64,000 nucleotides of DNA from Harmothoe impar (Eukaryota; Annelida; Polychaeta; Phyllodocida; Polynoidae). Location of the stretch: assembly GCA_947462335.1 (NCBI GenBank), contig OX381721.1, forward strand, positions 8,308,001 through 8,372,000, given 5' to 3'. The translations under genes were made by a program, and so were the position numbers. The notes below the pieces were generated by a model that was not told where the DNA came from, ran no database searches, and saw only the letters and a list, made by a program, of their open reading frames with translations. Shown here one piece after another: positions 38,035-48,880 of the stretch. Position 1 is the first letter of the stretch. Every line of letters begins with the position of its first letter.

Positions 38035-40094
38035 TCACAGTCCAGGCTATTGGCCCTATGGGGTAGACACAGTTACACTCCCACAGATTGGCATGCACCC
38101 TAATTGGGAATCCCCACTGTAAGATGACTAAACCTCCCAGACCTTATCTGTAAGCAGCACTGCTAGCATGGTAGATGCATGCTGAACCACTACACTACCA
38201 CGGCCGACTGAAAACATGGAATGCTGAATGTTCCAAACGGAATGCCTTGCGGGTGTGTGAGGGGGATTCCCCCCGTGGTCAGGTAATGGCTGGTGCCCGT
38301 CGTGTAGCACACTACCATTATGGGGCAGTGATGGGCGGCCGATAACCAGCGAAAGGAGCTGAGACCATGGGTGGTACATGGGCAACATGTTGGACACGAC
38401 ATTAGGGGTCTGTAATCAGGATTCTGTGGCTAATTCTCCACACACCCGCCAATCTGTACAAGGAGGGCTATAATCAAGGGTATGAAGTCATGGCCAGGGT
38501 CAGTCTAAAGTGAGTTAGTCAAAAAGTAACTAGTACATTTTTGGGTATGGGTATTCAATGCATAAATGCAAATTGTGCCAGATCCATACAATCGGAATGT
38601 AGGCCTACTGAAGAAGTAGATTTGATATAAGTAACTGTTAATAGTGATTCAAATGTGTCGACCTATTCTGGGTGCAGGGAAAATGAATGTACATGAATGG
38701 GTTCAGTTGAAAAATCACCCACAATCAGGTTACCCGAATTTAATTCTTTATAAAGGGCAAGTGTCCAGCTGCATGATGTATGTTAAAGTTTGATTTATTC
38801 CTGAAGCTTTCTGTATGTGTTATGGGGTGTGGCTTTCTGACATTGTCGCTCTACATGACCCTAAATAACATGTGACGGTTTGAGTGTCTGAACGATCTGT
38901 GATATTGTAGTAGCTGTGTCTCAGCATATAGCGTGTGCAACGTGAATATGGAGGACGTGGGACACACTGATGTCGTGTTTAGATAAGGGTAGAAGACATC
39001 CTAGACCCCTTCACACCCTCAGGCGCACTGTGACTTGTAAAGTAGAGTATAGAAACCCTCTACAGTACCCTCTCCCGGACGATTATATAGTACACATGCA
39101 AAATTATCTTTAAACATTAACGTCCTATAATATACTATAGCCTACATGCATACAGTGCATCGGTATTGGGTACTCATTTTCAGTCATCGGTCCATCCATT
39201 GTGACCTCTCCCCTCTACACAGCCCCAAGAAATTGAAAAGAGGTTTTACTGTTGGACAATTAGAGACTTAAGCAAGTCTAGGGACTATGTACACCCCATG
39301 GCCCTTGCCTTGCAGATAACATCTTCCATATTTCACACAGAGATTCCTAAACCTCAGAGACATAAATCACCATAAATCACCAATGTGTTTCGCTATGTTC
39401 AGTATGCAATACTTAGTAAGATAAACATGTGTTAGGTAACATTACTCTGCGGATAGATCCAGGCTGCATTGGAGCATAGGAAATAAAGAACAAAATAATG
39501 AACTAGTCAAAACCTAACCCTACCGACTAAAACATAAGTAAAATTATGTTTGACTATTTGAAAAACTGGGAGTTCATACTTTGTGAAATTGGAGACATTT
39601 CTTCTGGCCTAAGAAGGATGGCTGGAGGGGTATCTTTTTGCAGGATGGATAATGATTGATCAGGGGGCGGGCATGAGAGGTTGGTTATCAGCACCTATAT
39701 CCTGTCTCCATCCTGTCCCTATCTGTATAACCTGTCTCTATCTGTCGGTGATTGATTTACACATTGCCTACAGGCTCATACCCAGATCCGCCTACCATAA
39801 CTCTGGTGTAACCCATCTTCATTTTGTCCCTCCCCCTGTCCCTCCTTTCTGAAATCCACAGTCTCACCTATCTCCTATAATATACTAAGTAGAGATAAGT
39901 AATATGCCTTGTATCATCTATGCATAACAGCTCCCTGGCATAACCCACTTGCTAAAGACTAACAAACGCTTTGATCTTATATTTGTCAAGTTTAGCCTTT
40001 CATGATGAGTTATAGATACACAAGTTGGAATCGATAGCATCTTTCGAGGCGTCAGTCCCATCTGTTAGCGTCGTCTCTCATCTGATCTGATTCA
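38035..40094. other. non-coding DNA
   Basis: No repeats of note and no credible exon; mostly unremarkable AT-rich sequence with scattered short open frames on both strands. Confidence 0.5.
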
Positions 40095-40405
40095 GTGGAA
40101 ACTAAAGGTGTCTGGTCACACTCGGTGCTAACTAAAGGCATCCAATCACACTTGCTGCAAACTAAAGGGATATGATGACATTCAGTGTCACTTTAAGGCA
40201 TTCAATGACACTCGATACTGATTAAGGACACACAATGACACTCAATGCTAACTGAAAGCATTCAATAGCATTCAATGCTTACTATGGGCAAACGTTTGTA
40301 CATTCAATGCCATCTGATGACGACCAATGCCGTCCAAAGGCATCAGATAACACTCAACATCAACTAAATGCATCTCGTGACATTCCATGGGACATTCCAT
40401 GCATC
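40095..40405 (+). repeat. degenerate 30-bp minisatellite, about 9 units
   Basis: Successive units of about 30 bp follow the pattern CTAACTAAAGGCATTCAATGACACTCAATG with many substitutions, for example near 40128 (CTAACTAAAGGCATCCAATC), 40188 (ACTTTAAGGCATTCAATGAC) and 40248 (CTAACTGAAAGCATTCAATAGC). Similarity fades at the right end. A plus-strand open frame crosses its end; that frame owes its start to the repeat. Confidence 0.7.
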
Positions 40406-42680
40406 CTAAAGGTATCTTTGGAGATCATCAATTCACGAAAATTTCCTGGCACACCCTTATACACTAAAGCTCAAAGTGGTTGCTTTCCTTGTCCTTGTGT
40501 CCTCCAGCTGACCGGCCCACCTGGCCCTGACCACCTGACTGCCCACTGCCCCCCATGGCTGCCCTCTGATGGCCACCCCCTTGGAGTAATCAACAGCCTG
40601 GACATCCTACAGGGTCACACTGATTTATTACAGAACTTCAGAAATCAGGAAAACCTTAACAAAACGGTTACCTCAGGCTAGGATAAAAAGTGTTTCAGGT
40701 TATGTGGTGAGGGCAGATTTCCTTTGTTTCATTCAAATTTAATAGATATCTGCATTGATGAGAATTTCAGTTTGCTATTATCTTTTAAATTACTTATAAT
40801 ACATCTGGAAAGTAACTGAAATTTAATACTGAAACATCAATATAGTCAAATAACATAATGGTCCATGCACTTTATTCTGTATAGAGCTATTACCTGAAAC
40901 CTATTTCTGCTCTAGGCTACCTGGACTCTTTCTTCACTTTCTACCCCTCTTCCCAGACATCAGGGCAATGGATGGGAACCCCATTACTAGTCTGCAGTTG
41001 CTTCTATAAAACCCATATTTATTGTGCTAATCATAGCCCCAATGATGAGGCATGTGTTTTAAATGAGTGTAGAATTAACACTCTAACCCTCAGCCTCAGG
41101 TGGGACATATGTTTGTTGGTCAGCTGCACCCCCAGGGCATCCACACTCAGCGCCTCTTTGTCACGCCATTTGACCTTTCAATGACCTTGAAGTGGCTGAC
41201 CTTGCCAATCTGCCAGGTCATCTCCAAGCACGGTGGTCACTGCTCAGATGATGGGGAATAGAAATAACAACCAGATTGTTGGTAACATAACTACCATAAT
41301 GCACGGTCGTCACTCAAAGACTACAGGTTATGGGGGGGGGGGACTAATCAGGTTAGAGTCAAGGGACTTGAATTGTCTGCTGAATATTCTGAGATGGATG
41401 CCAAAAAGGTTTAAACGTGCTTAAGAGTGCATGCAAGGGTAACATCTCTGCAGCTATGTTGATTGGTGGTAAGGAAGGTTAATATGAAGCGGTATGTGAT
41501 TTCAACCTATTCTGAATAATTCAGGATCAAAGTGGAACAATCCCGAAGACGTAGGAGCTCCTAGTGACCAGTGCAGTGATCTTCAACTTTAACTTAAGAC
41601 AAATGTTGAGACTGATACACGGTGGTGCCCCCTTTGGTGGGACATGGTCACCAATATAAAACCAGATAGTTCAGACACCTTTACTTTAATCACAATACTA
41701 CAGAAGGAAATTGTGGTCAGTAGCACATTATTTGCATTTATTATTTGATATGACACCCATCTGCAGAAGTACAAAGTGAGTTTGAAGATATAAGAAGAGG
41801 ATCATATTGCATACCTCTAAGATTATCCTTACCAATATAGTTCCTCATACTAAAGTAAGCAGTGGTACTGATATGTGTTGGCAGCAGTTGGCGCCTGTCA
41901 GATGAAAAGCTCAAACAGCATCACGTGTCACACCTGACGTTAACGCTGATTACGGCCATCCTTTGTGCTGTTGACGGGAGACGCCGCCGTAAACACCCGA
42001 CAACAATAGGACCAAGACTCAGCCCCCGATCTCATTACGTCCTCAGGCGGCGTGACGCCGTCAAGACGTAAGCTACGTCAAGGCCTTTGTGATGTGCCAG
42101 AATAAACAGGAGGCAGGACGCACGGGGGTGTATGGTGCACGTCAAAAAGGGGCTGGAGGGTGGGGGTTCATACTGACATGCTGAGGTATAGTAAGGTATA
42201 GCAAGGTATCTATGGGGGTGAAAGTACATGTAGAAGGACTTACAGGAAAGGAATGCAATATGCTCTGATTTCCCCAAATAAAACTTTCTTCATAATTGCC
42301 CTGAAATATAATTAAATTGCATTCTTTCCTTATATCTCTTTTTTAATTTAAACTTGTCGATGATACCCCATGTTGATGAAGTAGCATTTTAGGAACCCTG
42401 ACTTCTTCTCCTTTTAATCGATGGGACAGTACATATATTCCCCGTACTTTTCACTATGTAATTATTTAGCTGTAAACAGTCCCCTCCCTGTGATGTACAA
42501 CCCTCTCAGTGACACCTCCCCACATCTAACAGACCACCAGCGTCCTTTATAGGTGGCTTTGTGGCCACCAAGTGGTGGACTAAGTCAATGACAGCACCAG
42601 GTAGGGACAGATAATAGGGTATCACCAGGACGTCCTTACTATACCACGTTAGTAATTGACTTTTTACCTGTAATTCTCGT

Positions 42681-42781
42681 CAGAGGGCGCCACAACCACC
42701 ACGCCGCCTGGCGGGACGCGATGAAGTCATCCCCATTACCCACAATCCCCTCAATCAGCGTTCCCGTGGCGCCCCCTACAG
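42681..42781. promoter_or_regulatory. pair of opposed CTCF-core-like motifs
   Basis: CAGAGGGCGCCAC (plus, 42681) and GTGGCGCCCCCTAC (minus orientation, 42766) match the right half of the CTCF consensus (AGRKGGCRS) in opposite orientations about 85 bp apart. The left halves (CCAS) do not match, so they are weaker than the 12144 and 59974 sites. Confidence 0.22.
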
Positions 42782-42794
42782 CCCACACGCAACA

Positions 42795-42935
42795 TTAACC
42801 CTTTAAGGTTAGCATATTGCTTCATTCCACTACCAGTATGTCATTTTGTCCAAATGATGCCTGAACTGCCAATGATTGATACCAATGCAGTGCTGGTGAG
42901 TTACTCACCGTAACATTGCATTGCACTGAAAAACT
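42795..42935. mobile_element. TTAA-palindrome MITE, 5' part
   Basis: TTAACCCTTTAAGGTTAGC at the left is one of the best family termini. CAATGCAGTGCTGGTGAG followed by TTACTCACCGTAACATTGCATTGC gives the palindromic core. No right terminus is found; the element appears truncated near 42935. Confidence 0.6.
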
Positions 42936-44286
42936 CTGGACAGCTCTGGAGTCTGTAAGGTCGTCTTACAGGACGACCCTAGGGTCTTCTAAGTGAACAG
43001 CATAGAATCAACTAGCTTCAACTCGTCAAATTGACAACCTGCCAGGTTACCATCCCACAAGACGACCCTAGACTTGTCAAGGTCGTCAAACTAAGATGGT
43101 TGATGCAGGCCTAGAATAGCCACAGCTGGGGCTCATCATTGCATAATGGTGGTAGGTCTAGGGTTTCAAATGTATGAGTTTGGTCTGGTTCCAGATGACA
43201 AGATTATTTTATCAATTTGTTTAAATACGTAACCACATATAGAAGTGATATTTAATACACTAGGGCCACCAAGGATCCACATGATGTATCACCAAGTCTT
43301 TACTGAGAATAGGCTACTCTCCGGCAATGGACTGTAGGCTTGTGTGTGTGTATAATACCAATATAAGGTGCATGCACCTACTTGTGCCCTGGTGAAAGAC
43401 ACTAAAGAGGTGTCTTCCTTCTACACATGTGCTCTATTTTTTAAATGTTGTCAAAAGTATGCATTCTTTACATTATCTTACTTTTTTCCTAGATACTTCA
43501 CATAATCCTCCATATTAACATATATGTATTGTAATACTCAGTATTATATCAACATAGGAATTCATCAATTTGTTCCCAAGGGTACATATCTATGCTAGGT
43601 AATGGCCACCTGCAGGGAGAATGATGAATCACTTCTAGACAAGTTTAGGGCTGGCATATGCCAGGTAGATCAAGATGGGTGTTCTTACTGAAGAGTTTTG
43701 CTTGCCAGCCCCTCTCCTTGTCAAATTGACAAGGCAGTGCCAGGTTTGCCGACTCTGGATTTTTTCTGTGTGGTGCATATTGACAAATAAACGTGGGGCC
43801 TTTATAGGAGGTGCAGTCCTTACAGGGCTAAGCGGACGCTGATCGGTGGACAAGATGGGGATCACTTGGGATGATGCATGTCAGGTTGCTTTGGAGTTTC
43901 TGGATTGAGGTAAAGACCTCTTTATCATCATGAAAGGCTGAAACATGTACTTATAGGGGTGTGGAATAAGGGGTTTGACGGTTGGGCAATTAGCGAGATT
44001 TCCTTCGCCCGAAGCAGGTACAATGTACATGGAACTTAGATTCAAAATCCTTGCTTTACCAACTAGTTACCTGGAATAAATATATATACATGCATAGCCA
44101 ATTTATCCAAGGTTACATGCACATAGCTGAAACCATCTTGTACAATATTATGACAACTTTATTTACGATTTTAAATGAAAATGGGAACTAGAAACGGCCC
44201 TAGATCGTCTTCAGGCAATAATGCGGAACCATATTCATTCTACTGAAACTCAAAACCCTCTTATCAAGTCATAAAACACATTGTAG

Positions 44287-44456
44287 TTTGTGTACAACAT
44301 ACACCTTTGTGGTCAACATGGCTGGGGGCATATTTAGAGGTCCTCTCCCAGGCCGCCAACGGTGCCCTCAGGTTGGCTAGTGATCTGTCCCCCCTAAAGC
44401 CCTTGTTAAAGCCCTTTGTTAAGCCCTCACCTGTTCACGACCTCCCAACCATTCAG
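44287..44456 (+). CDS. candidate internal coding exon, unknown protein
   Basis: AAACACATTGTAG is a possible acceptor, and CCATTCAG|GTGGGT a good donor. Two bases then 56 codons are open between them, reading in part WLGAYLEVLSQAANGALRLA and then SDLSPLKPLLKPFVKPSPVH and DLPTIQ. The first part could form an amphipathic helix; the second has a three-fold KPLL/KPFV/KPS pattern that reflects an 11-12 bp near-tandem repeat at 44396-44428. An alternative acceptor (CCTCTCCCAG at about 44352) would shorten it. The protein is not recognised, and a 56-codon open frame by chance is not rare. Confidence 0.22.
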
Positions 44457-44740
44457 GTGGGTCTTCACACCCTCCGTTCCTTCCTCCCACCCCCCTGGTC
44501 ATAGGAGGAGAACGGACCAGTGAACCCCTCGTGCTGTTTCGTTGACTGCTGACGTATAGGGTACGTAAAGTAGCAGCGCCGTATCAGCCTTTGTGTTGTA
44601 GCCGATTTTTATGTTGCTCGTCTAATTTTGCCTCAATCGTTTCTGATTTGCTTGTAGAAATATCGTATAGGATGAGGAAATAGGTATATGCTGACTACAC
44701 TAAGCAATGTCCAGAAGCTAGCAGGATCAGTAAGCTTCAT

Positions 44741-44898
44741 TCACCATTAAGGACCGAATGCTATCATGGCTCATGGTTTGTTATTGGGTTTGGCTCAAAT
44801 CCAATGCAGCAAGTTACTCGCCACTGTTGAGTTACTCGCTAGATGGCGGCATTCAAGCAGCATGATGACAAAAATATATAGTGATTTAAAGAGCTTAA
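44741..44898. mobile_element. TTAA-palindrome MITE, short copy
   Basis: CATTAAGGACCGAATGC at the left resembles the family terminus. Two GTTACTCGC cores stand close together (AAGTTACTCGCC and GAGTTACTCGC). The right end GTGATTTAAAGAGCTTAA is decayed. The interior between termini is shorter than in other copies. Confidence 0.5.
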
Positions 44899-45339
44899 TA
44901 CAATCAGGAACCTACCTTAGTTTCGCCTTGAACTGGACAGGACTGAACAGTAAGGGGCGTGGATTCACCCCAACACCACCCAGATCTACACAGGGTGGCT
45001 GTGTGGTGGACGAGGCGGTATAGGGCCTAATTACAGACCTTATAGACCATGAATCAACAGGCCCCTCCCCCACGTCCACCGCCCTGCTAGATGTCCTTAC
45101 AGCGTCTGACCCCACAGGAGTAATGACCCTACAAGGGCCTTGCCACCTGACCCCCCACCCGCCATAACTATGGGTAACTTGTATGGGGTACCGATTTATC
45201 ATTTTCGGGGTTATTTTCCCTCTGCTTGCAAGAAGCATTTCATTATCTAAAATAAAGGATTTGGGTCAACGTCAGCATAGAATATCTTAGGTGGCAACAC
45301 CTGCAGTAACACTTGATATGCATGCCTCGAATGATGAAT

Positions 45340-45835
45340 AATGACGTTGACGTTGGCCAGTCGGATGGTCATCTACCCCCCACGTCACAATGACAACAAT
45401 GATCAGGAATCAAAGTGATAGGGAGAGAAACGTTGACACAACGTTCATATAATGGTTGACATTGAAAGCCACCATGTCATTGATTTGTCAACATCACAAC
45501 ATATCCGATGGTCTAAGGTTCACATCATTACATCAGGTCCTCTCAACTTATAATTCACGACATTAAAACAACGTTGCCATTTCCAACATTTTTGTCAACG
45601 TTATGTTTACATTGACAACATAACGTACGGTAGATCCCACTTTATCAAAAATACGTTTCAAAAGCATTCAGCAACTGTAAACAGTGAGTGACAGTACTTT
45701 TTCACCAGCAATATTGTCATAGTGCTATAGTACAGTTTGTATAAAATGGTATTTATTCATTCATAAGATTAATGACGTGATTCCAATGGTGCTTCAACAT
45801 TATTTTAACGTTGCTTTAACGTTGTTGGTTTTTAC
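45340..45835. repeat. AACGTT-motif-rich tract
   Basis: AACGTT occurs six times between about 45430 and 45830, with GACGTT variants near 45350. The flanking bases are often TTGACA or TTAACG. It may be a decayed relative of the AACGTT element at 55904-56046, but no clear termini are visible. Confidence 0.35.
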
Positions 45836-45952
45836 ATTGAAGCACCGACAACAACAGTAAATGACTGTTTCTAATGCTGACCTCAGAGACTGGCGGAGGG
45901 TGACAGGAGGCAGGATAGAGACACAATGGTGGAGGAAGTCACTTCATCTCAC

Positions 45953-45977
45953 TTAACTCCCACAGAAGATCTCTTAA
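45953..45977 (+). repeat. TTAA-bounded 25-bp direct repeat, left copy
   Basis: Begins and ends in TTAA and abuts the MITE that starts at 45974. It matches 46194-46218 without gaps at 20 of 25 positions. Confidence 0.55.
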
Positions 45978-46197
45978 CCCTTCCTCCATGTTCATTGGCT
46001 GTTAGATGCACCGACGTAGCACCGGAAAGTGACTCGCCAATCTTGTGCTGATGCATCATTCTGACCCTGCGAGTGTATCAAACCCTGTATACAGGGTCAG
46101 CATAATGCATGCATTTGGAATGAAGTGAGCTTCTCATCAGTGCTGCATGATCCATGCATCATGCTCACAAAGGAGCATGCTGTCCTAAAAGGGTTAA
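45974..46197. mobile_element. TTAA-palindrome MITE (224 bp)
   Basis: The right terminus GAGCATGCTGTCCTAAAAGG followed by GTTAA is clear; the left is TTAACCCTTCCTCC. The interior has AGATGCACCGACGTAGCACC, GTGACTCGCCAATC, GTGCTGATGCATCATTCTG and later CAGTGCTGCATGATCCATGC. It is flanked by TTAA-bounded direct repeats of 25 bp. Confidence 0.65.
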
Positions 46198-46218
46198 CTC
46201 CCAGAGAGGATCGTCTAA
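46194..46218 (+). repeat. TTAA-bounded 25-bp direct repeat, right copy
   Basis: Partner of 45953-45977; begins TTAACTCCCAGAGAGG and ends CTAA. Confidence 0.55.
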
Positions 46219-46910
46219 GAGGATAAAGGCTGCTCATTGACTGGGACCCTCCATCCATGACCACTAGGGTGAGGAGGAAGCGTCTAATGGGACATGGAGA
46301 GGTAGTTTAAGACGCCTTGCTTGTCTTCTAAGTGGTAAACAGAGCAACAACAATCCCCCTCTCAACCATGTCCTCTTAGAGAGAAGAAATGAGGTAGACA
46401 TGGATTGTGAGAGTGCTGTTTCTCAAGAGTGAAGAAATTGAAGGGAAACAGCTGCTGCCAAATGGCAGTGTTGTGCAGTATCATGGATCATCAGATCACG
46501 ACGATTATATACTGTAACTATTTCTTATATTATAAAACAATTTAATAATTCAAAAAATTAAACATGTGCATGCATGGGATTGCATGCATGGGATTGACAC
46601 CTTTCATATATAAGACATCCAATGAGAAGTTCTGGTGGCTTGTACAGATACTACATGGCTACCTTCTCTTCAACCCAGGCTCTCTTGAGTATGAGAGGGG
46701 AGAGGATACTAATAATTTATATCCAGCAATGCCTTACAAACAAAAAAATTGAACTTGAAAAAGAACTACATACTTGGCCCCCTATAATACCTGATAGACT
46801 GCAGGTTGAATGGAGGTTTCTCCCACGTGTTTTTTCCCTATATATTTTATTTCTTCAACTGTTCATTCCAAGATTTCTCCCACTGACTTCACCTCCAATA
46901 GGATTATACA
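46219..46910. other. non-coding DNA
   Basis: Nothing recognised apart from two copies of GCATGCATGGGATT at about 46569-46597. Confidence 0.5.
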
Positions 46911-47127
46911 ATAACCCATTAAGTTGACATAGTAGCTAACATGTACTTTTGTCATCAAAATGCACGAATGCACCCCTGGCGAATAACTCGCCAGGGACTG
47001 CATTAATGCATCATACTAACCCCAAGGGGTTGATACTAGGGCTGGCCTGATGCAGCGAATTACTTGCCAGAACAGCATTGATGCATCATGAATGCCACGA
47101 GGCATCATGCTGTCCTTGAAGGGTTAA
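46911..47127. mobile_element. TTAA-palindrome MITE with two palindromic units (217 bp)
   Basis: The right end GCATCATGCTGTCCTTGAAG then GGTTAA is an almost perfect family terminus; the left is ATAACCCATTAAG. Unit 1 has arms CCCTGGCGA and ACTCGCCAGGG around ATA, nested in AATGCACGAATGC and GCATTAATGCATCAT. Unit 2 has GATGCAGCGAATTACTTGCC and GCATTGATGCATCATG. It is the clearest example of the nested-palindrome design. Confidence 0.7.
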
Positions 47128-47733
47128 GTCATATGCCATTTGCCCTGGAGGCAGGTGATGGGAAAGGTTGCTCCTGTTGGTGTTAACGAGGGTGAGGGGG
47201 TGACAGAGGCTCCCCCTGGAGGTTGTGTCTGTATGGCCAGGTTAGAAGGTGAGCTGCATTACCCACACCCACCTGTGTGTTGTATGTGTGGGTGTTGTGT
47301 GTTGTACTGTGGGCTGACACTGCCAGCGGCCACGTGTTGTGGTATACATGGAAGGGGGGGGGGGGTGTAGACGTTATTCAGTGCTGCACTGGTTGTTGTC
47401 AACTGCATAGATGTCTGACTGTATGAATGGAGAGTTGTCAATAACCGGTAGAACCAGACTCAACACTGATTGAGATGAGAGGACCCAGTGGGAGTTGACA
47501 TTTAAAATATGTTTTTAATGTAAGGATGGTAAATGGTGAAGATGTGATCATACAATGTCCAATACACTATAATAATAGGTTCATGCATGTGTCGCTAAAG
47601 TTGTGGATGTGCAAGTTCATACCCTTTGGCTTCCCCCTCCCTTCTCACATTATTTTTAAAATGGGACTTTACAACTACAGAATACAGTGAGTTCAGCTTC
47701 TTAACAAACTCGAGCAGCAAGGAAGCGCACACA
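47128..47733. other. non-coding DNA
   Basis: GC-moderate, with a 12-G tract at 47354-47365. No credible exon. Confidence 0.45.
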
Positions 47734-47816
47734 CAGAAAAGTGAGAGTCATTGTCGCTAAAACTACATGACTCTCAGGTGAGGGTAGTTTTAGCGACAAT
47801 GACTCTCACTTTTCTG
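47734..47816. repeat. perfect 33-bp hairpin
   Basis: 47734-47766 and 47784-47816 are exact reverse complements over 33 bases, separated by a 17-nt loop (47767-47783). The arm begins CAGAAAAGTGAGAGTC. The loop contains ATGACTCTCA, a partial repeat of the arm. It lies directly at the left edge of the CpG-rich block. Possible readings are a hairpin RNA source, a minimal foldback element, or a cloning/assembly foldback. Confidence 0.85.
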
Positions 47817-47817
47817 A

Positions 47818-48185
47818 GGGTGCGGGGACGGCGGCTAGTCTACCCGCCCCTACCGCCGCGCGTACACCGCCCCACCCACCAGCCGCCGCCCGCCGTCGAC
47901 GTGGCCGCGGGCCGTGTCTTCCGGTCAGCGGTTCCGGTCGCGTGAGGCGGCCCGCCGCGCCACTAGCGGACAAAGGCGGTACTGTACGCGGACCAGGGTA
48001 TTTCAGGATTTAGCTCAGATTTACCTGACCCCAAAGACCACCAAGGACCCCCACAGACCCCCCAAACACCTTTATCTGCTTGGTCATGGTCAGTCACGTG
48101 ACCCGCCCTTTGGTCATGTGACGGATCGGTGCGGATCGCGTTGACGTGCGGAGGACGGCACGGCACGCGGGCGGCAGGAGGTGGC
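47818..48185. promoter_or_regulatory. CpG island
   Basis: Dense CpG sequence, strongest at 47820-47990 and 48110-48185 and unlike the surroundings. It contains GTCACGTGACC and TCATGTGACG E-boxes near 48094-48122. Open frames here are Pro/Arg-rich GC artefacts with no clear start. It is a strong promoter candidate of unknown direction and gene. Confidence 0.5.
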
Positions 48186-48659
48186 GGGGGCTATAGGTCC
48201 AAGCAGTAAGAAGGGATATAATTTATTCTGTAAAAGGTTCTTGATATTTCCTCTACTACAATCTAAAGTTTAGATATGCAATTGTGAAGAGGATTAGGAT
48301 ACAGGATCAGGGGGAATTTATGAGGTCCCCTTGACCCTTCCGCTTTTTTTTTCAATTCCCCGGGTCCGACCAAAAGAGTATAAAGACCTATATATTCTGA
48401 AAGGCCGCGGGTCATTTACTGGGCGGGTCTATAGGAAGACATGCCGGTAGGTGGCATTGGGGTGGGGAGGGAGGGTGGCAATGGAGGGGGGCGGTATGAG
48501 GGGGTATAATAGGCGTATTACAGAGTTGTCCAAATAGTATTATTAGCTCCTTTTTATCACCATAAACACACACGTCCTTCCCAAGTGTATTTGTGTCCTG
48601 GCCAGATGTATGTTGATTTGAGACCATCATTGGTCAATCACAGAGAAGAATACTGTAAT
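48186..48659. other. non-coding DNA
   Basis: No feature recognised. The 72-codon minus-strand frame crossing it is Pro/His-rich and not called. Confidence 0.5.
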
Positions 48660-48874
48660 GTGCCTCTACATGAGTCCCCGAATTTTTGACCATGTCGATT
48701 TTTAGCAAAAGGGCTGTGTCGGTATGTCGATTTTTATGTATACAAGGACTTATAGAGAAATAACTGCAGGTCGATTTTTATCCTTTATTTTTCTGTGTCA
48801 TTCGATTTTTAAAGGGGCCTAAAACGGCTGTGTCGCCGTGTCGGCCATGTCGATTTTAACCCATGTAGAGGCAC
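48660..48874. mobile_element. GTGTCGATTTTTA-rich MITE, copy 2 (215 bp)
   Basis: Same family and orientation as 25628-25849. The termini GTGCCTCTACATGAGT and ACCCATGTAGAGGCAC are inverted with one mismatch. TGTAAT flanks both sides (48654-48659 and 48875-48880) as a 6-bp target duplication. The interior again has ATGTCGATTTTTA-type repeats and ends with a CGCCGTGTCGGCC stretch. Confidence 0.85.
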
Positions 48875-48880
48875 TGTAAT

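Larger units (their letters stand above)
40406..44286. other. non-coding DNA
   Basis: A good 3' splice-site-like sequence (CTTTCCTTGTCCTTGTGTCC then TCCAG at about 40494) precedes an open frame reading LTGPPGPDHLTAHCPPWLPS, but no donor is found. CpG-rich, TGACGT-containing sequence lies at 41.9-42.1 kb. An 11-G tract is at 41332-41342. The TTAA-palindrome fragment at 42.8 kb is listed separately. Confidence 0.4.
44457..45973. other. non-coding DNA with AACGTT-rich tract
   Basis: It contains one TTAA-palindrome copy and, at 45.3-45.85 kb, a tract with AACGTT motifs. The minus-strand frame at 44912-45238 (108 codons) has no recognisable domain; it lies in GC-richer DNA where stops are scarce. 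Confidence 0.45.

Noticed and set aside
40495..40681. Possible plus-strand exon after a strong acceptor
   Set aside because: No usable donor and no recognisable protein; the frame also begins inside a minisatellite.
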